Positions 7,692 to 15,939 of a stretch of DNA of 23,470 nucleotides are shown here, one piece after another. Below the pieces are notes generated by a model, which worked only from the letters and a program-made list of their open reading frames with translations, was not told where the DNA came from and made no database searches. The first letter of the stretch is position 1; each line of letters begins with the position of its first letter. The position numbers were made by a program, and so were the translations under genes. Source of the DNA: Pseudomonadota bacterium (lineage in GTDB: Bacteria; Pseudomonadota; Gammaproteobacteria; Steroidobacterales; Steroidobacteraceae); NCBI GenBank assembly GCA_003242275.1, contig QGUX01000012.1:1-23470 (forward strand). Direction: 5' to 3'.

Positions 7692-9461
7692 ATGACTTCC
7701 GTGATCCGCCAGCGCCTGCTGGCCCCGATGGCGTCGCTGGCCCTGCTGGCACTCGTCGCCTGTGCGGGCAGTACCGTCCAGGTCCCGGCCACGCAGGAAG
7801 CAGCCACGCCCTGGCGCCTTGCAGGGCAGGCCATGGTCGTGGCTGCCGACCGGCGCGCGGTGGAGGCGGCCCTCGACGTGCTTCGCGAGGGCGGCAGCGC
7901 GGTGGATGCCGCGATCGCGGCGCATGCGGTGCTCGGGCTGGTGGAGCCGCAGAGCTCGGGCCTGGGCGGTGGCGGCTACATGGTGGTGCACCATCGCGCC
8001 AGCGGCCGTACCCTCGTCTTCGACGGCCGCGAGACCGCGCCCGCCGCGGCCACGGCCGATTACTTCACCGTCAACGGCGAGAACCTGGGATTCATCCAGG
8101 CCGTCCAGTCGGGCCGCTCGGTGGGCGTGCCCGGCACCGTCGCGCTGTACAAGGCGGCGCACGAGCGCTTCGGCCGCCTGCCCTGGGCGCGCAACTTCGA
8201 GGCCGCGATCCGCCTGGCGGAGGAAGGCTTCATCGTCTCGCCGCGCCTGGCGAACTCGCTGGGACCGCGCTTCCAGAACGGGCCCCTGGGACGCAATCCG
8301 GCCTCGGCGGCGTATTTCTTCCCCAGCGGCCGGCCGCTGGCCGCGGGCGACCGCCGCACCAACCCCGACTACGCCGCGACGCTGCGGCGCGTGGCGGCCG
8401 AGGGACCCGCCGCGTTCTACACCGGCCGCATCGCCGAGGACATCGTCGCGGCCGTGCGCGCCGGCGAGATCCCCGGCGCGATGACGCTGGCCGACCTCGC
8501 CGGCTACCACGTGCTCGAGAAGCCGGCGCTGTGCGGGCCGTTCCGCGTGTACCTCATCTGCTCGGCGCCGCCCTCTTCGTCCGGCGGCGTGGCGATGAAC
8601 CAGATCATGTCGCTGTACGAGGCGATCACGCGCCGCTCGGGCGCCGCCTCGCACGCGGAAAAGCTGCGCGACTTCGTGCTGGCGGAGCAGCTCGGCTATG
8701 CCGACCGCGACCATTACGTCGCCGATCCCGACCATGTGCGCGTACCCGTCGAGGACCTGCTCGATCCGCGCTACATCGAGCATCGGGCGCAGGGCGGATT
8801 CAAGCCCGGTGATGCGCCGCAGCCCGGCGACCCGGGGGCATTGCTGCACGGCGAGCCGGTGATCGACCTGTGGGGGCGCGCCGCCGGCGTCGACCAGCCC
8901 GGCACCACGCACCTGTCCATCGTGGACTTCGACGGCAATGCCGTGTCGCTGACGGCGACGGTCGAAGGGCCCTTCGGCTCCTCGCGCTGGACGCATGGCT
9001 TCGTGCTGAACAACCAGCTCACCGACTTCACGCGGCCGGCCACGCTGAACGGCCGGCCGGTGGCCAATGCGCCCGGCCCGGGCAAGCGGCCACGCTCCTC
9101 GATGTCGCCCACCATCGTGTTCGATGCCGCCGGCGATGTGTTCATGGTGACCGGTTCGCCCGGCGGCAATTCCATCATCGGCTACGTCGCCAAGTCGCTG
9201 GTGGCGGTGCTCGACTGGGGCGCCAGCGCACAGGAGGCCGCCGCGCTGCCGAACATCGTGGCGCGCGGGCCGGCGGTCAGCGTCGAGACCGCCACGGATG
9301 CCGGCCGCGAATGGTCGGCGCTGCTGTCGCAGGCCGGCTTCCAGGTGCGCGAGGTCAGCGGCGAGAACTCCGGCCTGCACCTGATCGTGGCGCGCGGCGA
9401 CCGGCTGGAAGGCGGCGCGGACCCGCGCCGCGAGGGCGTGGCGCTCGGGATCCGCCGCTAG
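7692..9461 (+). CDS. ggt: Gamma-glutamyltransferase, predicted lipoprotein
   Basis: The 589-residue protein is a full-length gamma-glutamyltranspeptidase, which cleaves glutathione and other gamma-glutamyl amides outside the cytoplasm and self-processes. The autocatalytic Thr405 starts the T-T-H-L-S-I-V-D segment; Arg113 in D-G-R-E-T-A-P binds the substrate; S-S-M-S-P-T-I and G-S-P-G-G-N follow in the small subunit. The signal region (A-S-L-A-L-L-A-L-V-A-C) ends in a lipobox with Cys24, whereas most bacterial GGTs have an ordinary signal peptide. I prefer the ATG at 7692 over an in-frame TTG at 7656, because it gives a clean signal sequence and ATAGG lies 9 bases before it. Its TAG shares bases with the stop of convergent mrpG. 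Confidence 0.93.
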   Translation: MTSVIRQRLLAPMASLALLALVACAGSTVQVPATQEAATPWRLAGQAMVVAADRRAVEAALDVLREGGSAVDAAIAAHAVLGLVEPQSSGLGGGGYMVVHHRASGRTLVFDGRETAPAAATADYFTVNGENLGFIQAVQSGRSVGVPGTVALYKAAHERFGRLPWARNFEAAIRLAEEGFIVSPRLANSLGPRFQNGPLGRNPASAAYFFPSGRPLAAGDRRTNPDYAATLRRVAAEGPAAFYTGRIAEDIVAAVRAGEIPGAMTLADLAGYHVLEKPALCGPFRVYLICSAPPSSSGGVAMNQIMSLYEAITRRSGAASHAEKLRDFVLAEQLGYADRDHYVADPDHVRVPVEDLLDPRYIEHRAQGGFKPGDAPQPGDPGALLHGEPVIDLWGRAAGVDQPGTTHLSIVDFDGNAVSLTATVEGPFGSSRWTHGFVLNNQLTDFTRPATLNGRPVANAPGPGKRPRSSMSPTIVFDAAGDVFMVTGSPGGNSIIGYVAKSLVAVLDWGASAQEAAALPNIVARGPAVSVETATDAGREWSALLSQAGFQVREVSGENSGLHLIVARGDRLEGGADPRREGVALGIRR

Positions 9462-9796
9462 CCCGGCTGGCCGCCCTCCCCCTCGCGCTTCCTGCGGCGC
9501 GCCACTGCGGCGCGGATCAGCAGCATCGCCGTGATCGGCGCCGACATCACGATGAACACCGAGATCAGGATCTCGTGGATCACCGGCCGCCCCAGCATGC
9601 CCGAGGACACCAGCATCGAGGCGATCAGCACCGAACCGGCGCCGAGGGTATTGCCCATGGCCGGCGGATGCATGCGGGCGAAGAAGTCGGGCAGGCGCAG
9701 CAGGCCGATGGCGCCCACCAGCGCCAGCGTGCCGCCGGTCACCAGCAGCACCGCCGCCGGCAGCGCGGCCCAGGCGGGAACGTCCAGGCCGTTCAT
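9458..9796 (-). CDS. mrpG: Mrp antiporter subunit G
   Basis: The 112-residue membrane protein has three hydrophobic segments (about 13-32, 47-66, 73-95) and the family pattern G-L-L-R-L-P-D-F-F-A-R-M-H-P-P-A-M-G-N-T-L-G, typical of MnhG/PhaG. It is a small subunit of the hetero-oligomeric Na+/H+ antiporter in the inner membrane. The tail is basic (A-R-R-R-K-R-E). Its ATG overlaps the mrpF TGA as ATGA. It is the last gene of the operon and its TAG overlaps the GGT stop at CTAG, leaving no room for a terminator between the two genes. Confidence 0.92.
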   Translation of the reverse strand: MNGLDVPAWAALPAAVLLVTGGTLALVGAIGLLRLPDFFARMHPPAMGNTLGAGSVLIASMLVSSGMLGRPVIHEILISVFIVMSAPITAMLLIRAAVARRRKREGEGGQPG

Positions 9797-10077
9797 GGCT
9801 CGATCACCTCCCCGCGCAGCAGGAACTTGGCCAGCGCGATGCTGCTGACGAAACCGAACAGCGCGATCAGCAGCGCCATGTCGAAGTACACGCCCGAATG
9901 CGAGCGGATGCCCAGCATCAGCAGCGTCAGCATGCCGTTGATGTACATGGTGTCGAAGGCCAGCACCCGGTCCTGCGCCGAGGGGCCGAGGAACAGCCGC
10001 ACCAGCGCCAGCATCATCCCCACCATGAAGCACAGCGCGGCGTAGAACGCGGCCATGTCGAGCAGCGAGTCCATCAT
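9793..10077 (-). CDS. mrpF: Mrp antiporter subunit F
   Basis: The 94-residue protein has three membrane segments and the MrpF/MnhF pattern G-P-S-A-Q-D-R-V-L-A-F-D-T (31-43). MrpF is a small subunit of the antiporter, homologous to a bile-acid/Na+-efflux-related family. The ATG at 10077 is taken because it overlaps the mrpE stop as ATGA; a second ATG follows three bases later. Read through from mrpE and into mrpG. Confidence 0.92.
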   Translation of the reverse strand: MMDSLLDMAAFYAALCFMVGMMLALVRLFLGPSAQDRVLAFDTMYINGMLTLLMLGIRSHSGVYFDMALLIALFGFVSSIALAKFLLRGEVIEP

Positions 10078-10574
10078 TCGAAGATCCTCATCAGGCGGCG
10101 CTCGTAGCGCTGCTGGACCAGCCTGATCCAGTACTGCTCGTCGACGAGGTCGAGCACGTGCAGGCGCAGCGTGCCGCCGTCCGGCGAGGTCCCCACCCAC
10201 ACCGTGCCCGGCGTGCAGGTGATGATCATCGCCAGCACGGCCAGGCCGTGCGGGTCGCGCAGCCGGATCGGGATGTCGACGAAATCGGTGTTGATGCGGC
10301 GCCGCCCGTGCAGACCCAGCACGATGCGCGCGACGCCGATGTTCGAGCGCACGATGTCGTACAGCACCACGAACAGCAGCGCCACGGCCACGTCGATGCG
10401 CCGCACGCGCGCGCGCAGCGGCCGCAGCGTCGAGCCGGCCCAGGCCAGACCCGCGCCGATGGTGACTCCCAGCACGATGTGCCCGGGCGACACACTCTGG
10501 TTCAGCAGCAGCCACAGCACCGTAAGTCCCAGCACCAGCGTCGGCGAGATGCTGCGCGCGAAGTTGCGGATCAT
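10074..10574 (-). CDS. mrpE: Mrp antiporter subunit E
   Basis: The 166-residue protein has two N-terminal hydrophobic segments (about 10-27 and 31-48) and the MrpE core L-Y-D-I-V-R-S-N-I-G-V-A and I-T-C-T-P-G-T-V-W-V, ending in a soluble domain with H-V-L-D-L-V-D-E-Q-Y-W. It is required for assembly and activity of Mrp complexes in known systems. The ATG overlaps the mrpD stop by 4 bases (ATGA). Confidence 0.93.
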   Translation of the reverse strand: MIRNFARSISPTLVLGLTVLWLLLNQSVSPGHIVLGVTIGAGLAWAGSTLRPLRARVRRIDVAVALLFVVLYDIVRSNIGVARIVLGLHGRRRINTDFVDIPIRLRDPHGLAVLAMIITCTPGTVWVGTSPDGGTLRLHVLDLVDEQYWIRLVQQRYERRLMRIFE

Positions 10575-12214
10575 GGCGCCTCCCCGGTCTGCAGGCCGCC
10601 GTCGCGCTCGGCCAGCACCACGCGGATGTAGGTATCCGGCTGGTGCAGCGAGCGCGCCGCGGAGGCCAGGTACTGCGTCACCGGACCGGTCCACACCGAC
10701 AGCGACAGGCACACCAGCACCAGCAGCGCCACCGGCGCGGCCTCGAGCACCCGCAGCCGCGGCGTCACCCGCGCCGCGCCCCAGAACAGCCGCATGCCCA
10801 CGCGCGAGAGGCCGATGACCGCCGTGAGCCCGGACAGCAGCACCGCCCCGCAGTACAGCCATACCTTCGCGTCGCCGGTCTGCGGCACGGACTTCACCGC
10901 CGCCGACAGCACCGCGAGCTTGCCCACGAAACCGGGCAGCGGCGGCAGTCCCGCCACCAGCAGCACGCAGCAGACGAACATCAGGCCGAGGAAGGCCATG
11001 GTCGCGGGAATGGGAATGCCGATCTCCTCGTCATCGTCGCGGTACACCGACGGCGCCTTGATGCCATAGGCCACGTAGATGGGCTGGCTCTGCGCCGTCA
11101 TGTCCTCGTCCACGTCGGTGGACGGATCGGTGATGCGCGTGCGGTCGGTCATGCCGGTGAGCATGAAGAAGGCGGCCGAGGTGAGCACCGAGACCACCAT
11201 GTAATACATCACCGGCGCGGTCAGCGCATCCTGCTGCAGGCCCAGCGCCGCCAGCAGGATGCCCATGGAGGCCAGCACCGAATAGGCCACCAGCCGCGCC
11301 AGGTGCTTGGCGCCCAGCATGGCGATCGAGCCGGTGAACAGCGTCGCCAGCCCCAGGTAGAACAGCGCCTCGCCCAGCCGCTCGTCGGCCTTGAGGATGG
11401 TGCCCACGCGCAGGATGGCGTACAGCCCCACCTTGGTCATCATCGCGAACGCGGCCGCCACCGGCGCGCTGGACAGCGAATAGGCGCCGGGAAGCCAGAA
11501 GTTCAGCGGCCAGCTCGCCGCCTTGATCAGGAAGGCCACGCCCAGCACCGCGGCACCGGCGTCGAACAGCGCCCGGTCGGCGTTGGACAGCGCCGCCACG
11601 CGCCCGGCGAGGTCGGCCATGTTCAGCGTGCCGGCCACGCCATAGATCAGCGCCACGCCCACCAGGAACAGCACCGAGGCGGCGAGGTTCACCACGATGT
11701 AGTGCATGCCGGCCTTCACCCGCGGGCCGGTGCCGCCCTTGAGCACCAGGCCGTAGGAGGCAGCCAGCATCACCTCGAAGAACACGAACAGGTTGAACAG
11801 GTCGCCGGTGAGGAAGGCGCCGTTCAGGCCCATGGTCAGGAGCTGGAACAGCGAGTGGAAGGGCTGGCCCGGCCGGTCCCAGCGCGAGATGGCGTACACC
11901 ATCGTGGTCACCGACACGATGCCGCCCAGGGTCACCATTACGGCGGAGACGCGATCCACCACCAGCACGATGCCGAAGGGCGCCATCCAGTCGCCGATGG
12001 CATACACGCCGATGCCGTCCTGCCAGATGAAGGACGCGGCGTCGGAGGTCAGGAACAGCAGCACGCAGCCGACCATGAGCTGCACCACCACCGAGCCGAG
12101 CGCCAGGGTGATGCGCGCGGTGCGCCGCGCCTCCTGCAGGAACAGCATGGCCGCAGCCGCGAACAGCGGCACCAGGATGGGCAGCACGACGATGTGGCGG
12201 AGCAGGAATTCCAT
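10571..12214 (-). CDS. mrpD: Mrp antiporter subunit D (NuoL/M/N-like)
   Basis: The 547-residue polytopic protein belongs to the proton-conducting family shared with complex I NuoL/M/N. Key charged residues lie in membrane segments: Glu147 in F-V-F-F-E-V, Lys231 in F-L-I-K-A-A-S-W-P-L-N-F-W-L-P and Lys261 in M-M-T-K-V-G-L-Y. A hydrophilic acidic loop (D-R-T-R-I-T-D-P-S-T-D-V-D-E-D and Y-R-D-D-D-E-E) sits before the last helices. MrpD is one of the two main ion-translocating subunits. The ATG at 12214 shares one base with the mrpC TGA; the longer frame upstream runs inside mrpC and is rejected. Confidence 0.95.
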   Translation of the reverse strand: MEFLLRHIVVLPILVPLFAAAAMLFLQEARRTARITLALGSVVVQLMVGCVLLFLTSDAASFIWQDGIGVYAIGDWMAPFGIVLVVDRVSAVMVTLGGIVSVTTMVYAISRWDRPGQPFHSLFQLLTMGLNGAFLTGDLFNLFVFFEVMLAASYGLVLKGGTGPRVKAGMHYIVVNLAASVLFLVGVALIYGVAGTLNMADLAGRVAALSNADRALFDAGAAVLGVAFLIKAASWPLNFWLPGAYSLSSAPVAAAFAMMTKVGLYAILRVGTILKADERLGEALFYLGLATLFTGSIAMLGAKHLARLVAYSVLASMGILLAALGLQQDALTAPVMYYMVVSVLTSAAFFMLTGMTDRTRITDPSTDVDEDMTAQSQPIYVAYGIKAPSVYRDDDEEIGIPIPATMAFLGLMFVCCVLLVAGLPPLPGFVGKLAVLSAAVKSVPQTGDAKVWLYCGAVLLSGLTAVIGLSRVGMRLFWGAARVTPRLRVLEAAPVALLVLVCLSLSVWTGPVTQYLASAARSLHQPDTYIRVVLAERDGGLQTGEAP

Positions 12215-12555
12215 CAGGGCGGCTCCCTGCCATCGACGTGGTCCGTCCCCGTCAGGCCGCGCAGCGCCATCAGCACCACCAGGAACAGCGCCGTGGTGGC
12301 GAAGCCGATCACGATCGCGGTCAGCACCAGCGCCTGCGGCACCGGGTCGGCGTACTGCGAGGGCTCCACCGCACTGGTGCTCTCGATCACCGGCGCCTTG
12401 TGCAGCGCCAGCCGGCCCATGCCGAAGATGAAGATGTTGGTGGCGTAGGACAGCAGCGTCAGCCCCATCAGCACCTGGAAGGTGCGCGGCCGAAGCAGCA
12501 GCCACACGCCCGAGCCCGCGAGCACGCCGATGGCCAGTGCGTAGACGATCTCCAT
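12214..12555 (-). CDS. mrpC: Mrp antiporter subunit C (NuoK-like)
   Basis: The 113-residue protein has three hydrophobic segments and resembles NuoK/MnhC: L-M-G-L-T-L-L-S-Y-A-T-N-I-F-I-F (29-44) and D-P-V-P-Q-A-L-V-L-T-A-I-V-I-G-F-A-T-T-A. It sits between the large subunits in Mrp complexes. Its ATG shares one base with the mrpA-B TGA, and its own TGA shares one base with the mrpD ATG. Confidence 0.94.
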   Translation of the reverse strand: MEIVYALAIGVLAGSGVWLLLRPRTFQVLMGLTLLSYATNIFIFGMGRLALHKAPVIESTSAVEPSQYADPVPQALVLTAIVIGFATTALFLVVLMALRGLTGTDHVDGREPP

Positions 12556-15479
12556 CAGGCGCGCACCTCCGCCGCCCTGCCGTTCTCGCCCTCGGCGTCC
12601 GGTTCCACCGGCGCCACCACCTTGCGCGGGCTGCGCAGCGACTGGTGCGCCAGCGCCACGAGGATCAGCAGCGTCGCGCCGACCACCAGCATGTACACGC
12701 CGAGGTCGAACAGCAGCACCGTCGAAAGGTGCAGCTCGCCAACCAGCGGCAGCGGCACGTGCACCGACTGCGCGGTGAGGAAGGGCTTCTGCAGCATCCA
12801 GGCCACCAGGCCCGCGCCCAGCGCCGACAGCAGGCCCGCGCCCATCCAGTACAGGGGATGCACGCGCAGCCGCGCCTCCACCCAGATGGTGCCGCTGGTC
12901 ATGTACTGCACGATCACCGCGGTGGCCATCACCAGGCCGCCGACGAAGCCGCCGCCGGGCGCGTTGTGCCCGCGCAGCAGGAAGTACAGCGACACCATGC
13001 CGGCCATGGGCAGCAGCAGCCGTGCCAGCACGGCCGGAATGGCCATGTTGCCGCCGGGCAGCACGTCATCCGGGCGCGAGGGCGGCACCCAGGCTTCGCC
13101 GTGCCGGCGCTGCGCGCTGGGCACCTCGATGCTCTCCGGCGCCGGACGGAAGCGGCGCAGCAGCGCATAGACGATCATCGCCACGATGCCGACCACGGTG
13201 ATTTCGCCCAGGGTGTCGAAGCCGCGGAAGTCCACCAGGATGACGTTGACCACGTTGCGGCCTTCGGAAACCTCGAGCGCGTTGCGGATGTAGAACGGCG
13301 CGAGATCCGCCGTGGAAGACCGCGTCAGCACTGCGTAGGCCAGCGCGGCCACGCCCGAACCCGCCAGCACGGCGACGACCGCGTCGCGCACGCGGCGCGC
13401 CCGCGCGCGCAGTGTCCGGCGCCGCTCGTCCGGCATCTCCAGCCGCCGCGGCAACCAGCGAAGGCCGAGCAGGATCAGCACCGTGGTCACCACCTCCACC
13501 GCGATCTGCGTCAGCGCCAGGTCCGGCGCCGAGAACCATGCGAAGGTGAGGCAGGTGACCAGCCCCACCCCGCCGACCAGGATCAGTGCGGCCAGGCGGT
13601 GGAACTTGGCCTGGAAGGCCGCGCCCAGCGCGCAGGCGCCGCCGATGATCCACAGCAACAGGAACAGCGGATCCAGCGGGGTCAGGGGCTGCGCGCCGCG
13701 GGTCCAGCCCGCATGCAGCAGCGGCAGCGCTCCCGCGAGCAGCGCGCCGCAGACGATCAGCAGCATCTGCGGTTGCAGGCGCCAGGAGAACAGTGCGCGC
13801 GTCAGCCGCCCCGCCCCGCGGATGGCGCCCACGGACAGCACGTCGAAGATGCGCGCGGCATTGACCAGCGACAGCACCGGCGTGCGCATCATCGTGCGGC
13901 CGGTGCGCAGCAGGAACAGGTAGAACAGCGTGCCGCCGGCCAGCGCGATGAAGCTCATGACCAGGGGCAGCGTCAAGCCGTGCCACACGGCCAGGCGGTA
14001 GGCCGGCAGGTCCAGCCCCAGCAGCGCATAGGCCGCCGCCGCCAGCGGCTTGCCCACCGTGGGACCGGGCAGCGTGCCCACCAGCAGGCAGGCCAGCACC
14101 AGCACGGCGCTGGGCAGCAGCATGCCGCGCGTGGGCTCGTGCGGCTGGCGCGGCAGGTCCACGGAGGGTTTGCCAAAGAACACCTGGTGGATGAAGCGCA
14201 GCGAATAGGCCACGCTGAAGGCGCCGGCCAGGGTGGCGATCGCCGGCAGCACCAGCGAGAGCTGCAGCGGGTTCTCGGCGTTCAATGCCTCGGCGAAGAA
14301 CATCTCCTTCGAGAGGAAGCCGTTGAGCAGCGGCACGCCGGCCATGGCGCCCGCCGCCACCGTGGCCACCACGGCCGTGATGGGCATGCGCCGCGCCAGG
14401 TTGCCCAGCCGCCCGATGTCACGCGTGCCGGTCTCGTGGTCGATGATGCCGGCGGCCATGAACAGCGAGGCCTTGAAGGTGGCATGGTTCATCATGTGGA
14501 ACACCGCCGCCACCAGCGCCAGCTTGCTGTTCATGCCGAGCAGCAGCGTGATCAGCCCAAGGTGGCTGATGGTGGAATAGGCCAGCACGCCCTTCAGGTC
14601 GCGCTGGAAGGTGGCCGAGAACGCGCCCACCAGCAGCGTCGCCGCGCCGGTGCCGCTGACCATCCAGAACCACAGCTCGGTGCCCGACAGCACCGGCCAC
14701 AGCCGCGCCGCCAGGAACACGCCCGCCTTCACCATGGTGGCCGAGTGCAGGTAGGCCGACACCGGCGTGGGCGCCTCCATGGCGTGCGGCAGCCAGAAGT
14801 GGAACGGGAACTGCGCGCTCTTGGTGAACACGCCCAGCAGGATCAGCGCCAGGGCCGGGGCATACCAGGGATGCTCGCGCACCTGCGTGCCGGCCACCAG
14901 CACCGCGTCCAGGTCGAAGCTGCCGACGATGGCGCCCAGCACCAGCACGCCCAGCAGCAGGCACAGGCCGCCGCCCACCGTCACCACCAGCGCCATCCGT
15001 GCACCGCGGCGCGCATCCTCGCGGTGGTACCAGTAGGCGATCAGCATGAAGGAGGTGAGGCTGGTGAGCTCCCAGAACACCACCATCTGGATCAGGTTGC
15101 CCGACAGCACCACGCCCAGCATCGCGCCCATGAAGGCGAGCAGGAAGGAGAAGAAGCGCGGCACCGGGTCCTGTGCCGACATGTAGTAGCGCGCGTACAG
15201 CACCACCAGCAGGCCCATGCCCGACACCAGCATGGCGAACAGCCACGCGTAGCCGTCCATGCGCAGCGTCAGCTCCACGTCCAGTTCCGGCGCCCAGGCG
15301 ATCGACTCGCGCAGCACCGCGCCCCCCCCCATCTGCGGCCAGGCCGTGCCCACCAGGATGGCGCAGGCGAGCGCCACCACGCCGGCGAGCCAGGGCGCAG
15401 CGTTGCGGGCATTCGCGGGCAGGAAGGCGGCGCACAGGCTGCCCGCGAAAGGCAGCAGGAGGAGCAGGGAAAGTGACAT
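12555..15479 (-). CDS. mrpA: Fused Mrp antiporter subunit A/B (NuoL-like plus MnhB domain)
   Basis: The 974-residue membrane protein joins an MrpA part (about 1-790) to an MrpB part. The first part carries Glu137 in V-V-F-W-E-L-T-S, Lys220 in F-T-K-S-A-Q-F-P-F-H-F-W-L-P-H-A-M and Lys251 in T-M-V-K-A-G-V-F-L, the residues expected for ion transport in the NuoL-like fold. The second part has R-G-H-N-A-P-G-G-G-F-V-G-G-L, the MnhB signature. The fusion agrees with the two-in-one A/B arrangement known from Pha/Sha-type operons. Role: Na+(or K+)/H+ exchange for pH and salt tolerance. The ATG at 15479 precedes the first hydrophobic helix; no Shine-Dalgarno is visible and a palindrome lies 9-24 bases upstream. 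A GTG at 15515 is the alternative start. Confidence 0.94.
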   Translation of the reverse strand: MSLSLLLLLPFAGSLCAAFLPANARNAAPWLAGVVALACAILVGTAWPQMGGGAVLRESIAWAPELDVELTLRMDGYAWLFAMLVSGMGLLVVLYARYYMSAQDPVPRFFSFLLAFMGAMLGVVLSGNLIQMVVFWELTSLTSFMLIAYWYHREDARRGARMALVVTVGGGLCLLLGVLVLGAIVGSFDLDAVLVAGTQVREHPWYAPALALILLGVFTKSAQFPFHFWLPHAMEAPTPVSAYLHSATMVKAGVFLAARLWPVLSGTELWFWMVSGTGAATLLVGAFSATFQRDLKGVLAYSTISHLGLITLLLGMNSKLALVAAVFHMMNHATFKASLFMAAGIIDHETGTRDIGRLGNLARRMPITAVVATVAAGAMAGVPLLNGFLSKEMFFAEALNAENPLQLSLVLPAIATLAGAFSVAYSLRFIHQVFFGKPSVDLPRQPHEPTRGMLLPSAVLVLACLLVGTLPGPTVGKPLAAAAYALLGLDLPAYRLAVWHGLTLPLVMSFIALAGGTLFYLFLLRTGRTMMRTPVLSLVNAARIFDVLSVGAIRGAGRLTRALFSWRLQPQMLLIVCGALLAGALPLLHAGWTRGAQPLTPLDPLFLLLWIIGGACALGAAFQAKFHRLAALILVGGVGLVTCLTFAWFSAPDLALTQIAVEVVTTVLILLGLRWLPRRLEMPDERRRTLRARARRVRDAVVAVLAGSGVAALAYAVLTRSSTADLAPFYIRNALEVSEGRNVVNVILVDFRGFDTLGEITVVGIVAMIVYALLRRFRPAPESIEVPSAQRRHGEAWVPPSRPDDVLPGGNMAIPAVLARLLLPMAGMVSLYFLLRGHNAPGGGFVGGLVMATAVIVQYMTSGTIWVEARLRVHPLYWMGAGLLSALGAGLVAWMLQKPFLTAQSVHVPLPLVGELHLSTVLLFDLGVYMLVVGATLLILVALAHQSLRSPRKVVAPVEPDAEGENGRAAEVRA

Positions 15480-15487
15480 GTGAATCA

Positions 15488-15503
15488 ACAGGAAATTACC
15501 TGT
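15488..15503. promoter_or_regulatory. 16-base near-perfect palindrome just upstream of mrpA
   Basis: ACAGGAAATTACCTGT reads almost identically on both strands, with 14 of 16 bases symmetric. It lies 9-24 bases upstream of the mrpA ATG, where the ribosome binding site would be, in the 210-base divergent gap shared with the zinc-ribbon gene. It could be an operator for a dimeric repressor, or a fragment of a dispersed REP-like element, since GGGGACAGG flanks it on the minus strand. Sequence observed, role inferred. Confidence 0.4.
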
Positions 15504-15655
15504 CCCCTGTCGCACCGCGCAATGTTTGGACGGCGCGGCCGATCAGGCGCATGCTGTACCTGAACCGTGAGGCGCGCTGCCGGTCCGGCGCGGTCCAGCG
15601 GCAGGGACGCGATGCACACGCAATGGGCCCGACGAGCCGGCCTGAATCTTGCTTG

Positions 15656-15672
15656 GTCCGTGTCGGACGGAC
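15656..15672 (+). promoter_or_regulatory. Small hairpin before the zinc-ribbon gene ribosome binding site
   Basis: GTCCGT (15656-15661) and ACGGAC (15667-15672) are exact reverse complements with a 5-base loop, 5 bases before the GAGGAGGT ribosome binding site. It may be a leader stem-loop or an operator; nothing else in the sequence decides. Confidence 0.3.
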
Positions 15673-15689
15673 TGCCGAGGAGGTGCATC

Positions 15690-15869
15690 GTGGCAAAGGT
15701 TGTTTATCTCGATGACTTCAGGCCCCGCGTGACCGAGACCATGCGCTGCCTGTTCTGTGGAATGGTTCACGTCCTGCGCCATGTCACCGGTACGAAGACG
15801 CGCTACTACCCCTGCCCGGGTTGTGACGAGACGGCCAGCGTGCCGGAGTGGAGCCTCGAGACGCGCTGA
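15690..15869 (+). CDS. Small zinc-ribbon-like protein, function unknown
   Basis: The 59-residue product starts with V/M-A-K-V-V-Y-L-D-D-F-R-P and contains two Cys pairs, C20-L-F-C23 and C42-P-G-C45, with T-R-Y-Y-P-C-P-G-C-D-E, the layout of a rubredoxin-like or zinc-ribbon knuckle. The GTG at 15690 is chosen because GAGGAGGT at 15677-15684 is the best Shine-Dalgarno in the window and the conserved-looking part starts there; the frame upstream is Arg-rich and not convincing. It is divergent from the mrp operon and followed by a strong hairpin. I do not recognise the family. A metal-binding regulator or an accessory protein are both possible. Confidence 0.65.
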   Translation: MAKVVYLDDFRPRVTETMRCLFCGMVHVLRHVTGTKTRYYPCPGCDETASVPEWSLETR

Positions 15870-15939
15870 GACCGGCGCACCAACATGGGCCAGGGATGCC
15901 CGCCGGTTGCCCCCGATGGATCGGGTGCCGGCGCAGGAT

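Noticed and set aside
12537..15476. Plus-strand 979-codon open frame opposite mrpA-B
   Set aside because: His/Gln/Arg-rich antisense shadow of mrpA-B, which has clear membrane helices and conserved charges.
15485..15696. Small minus-strand frames in the mrpA/zinc-ribbon gap
   Set aside because: No ribosome binding sites or recognisable motifs; composition is that of shadow frames.
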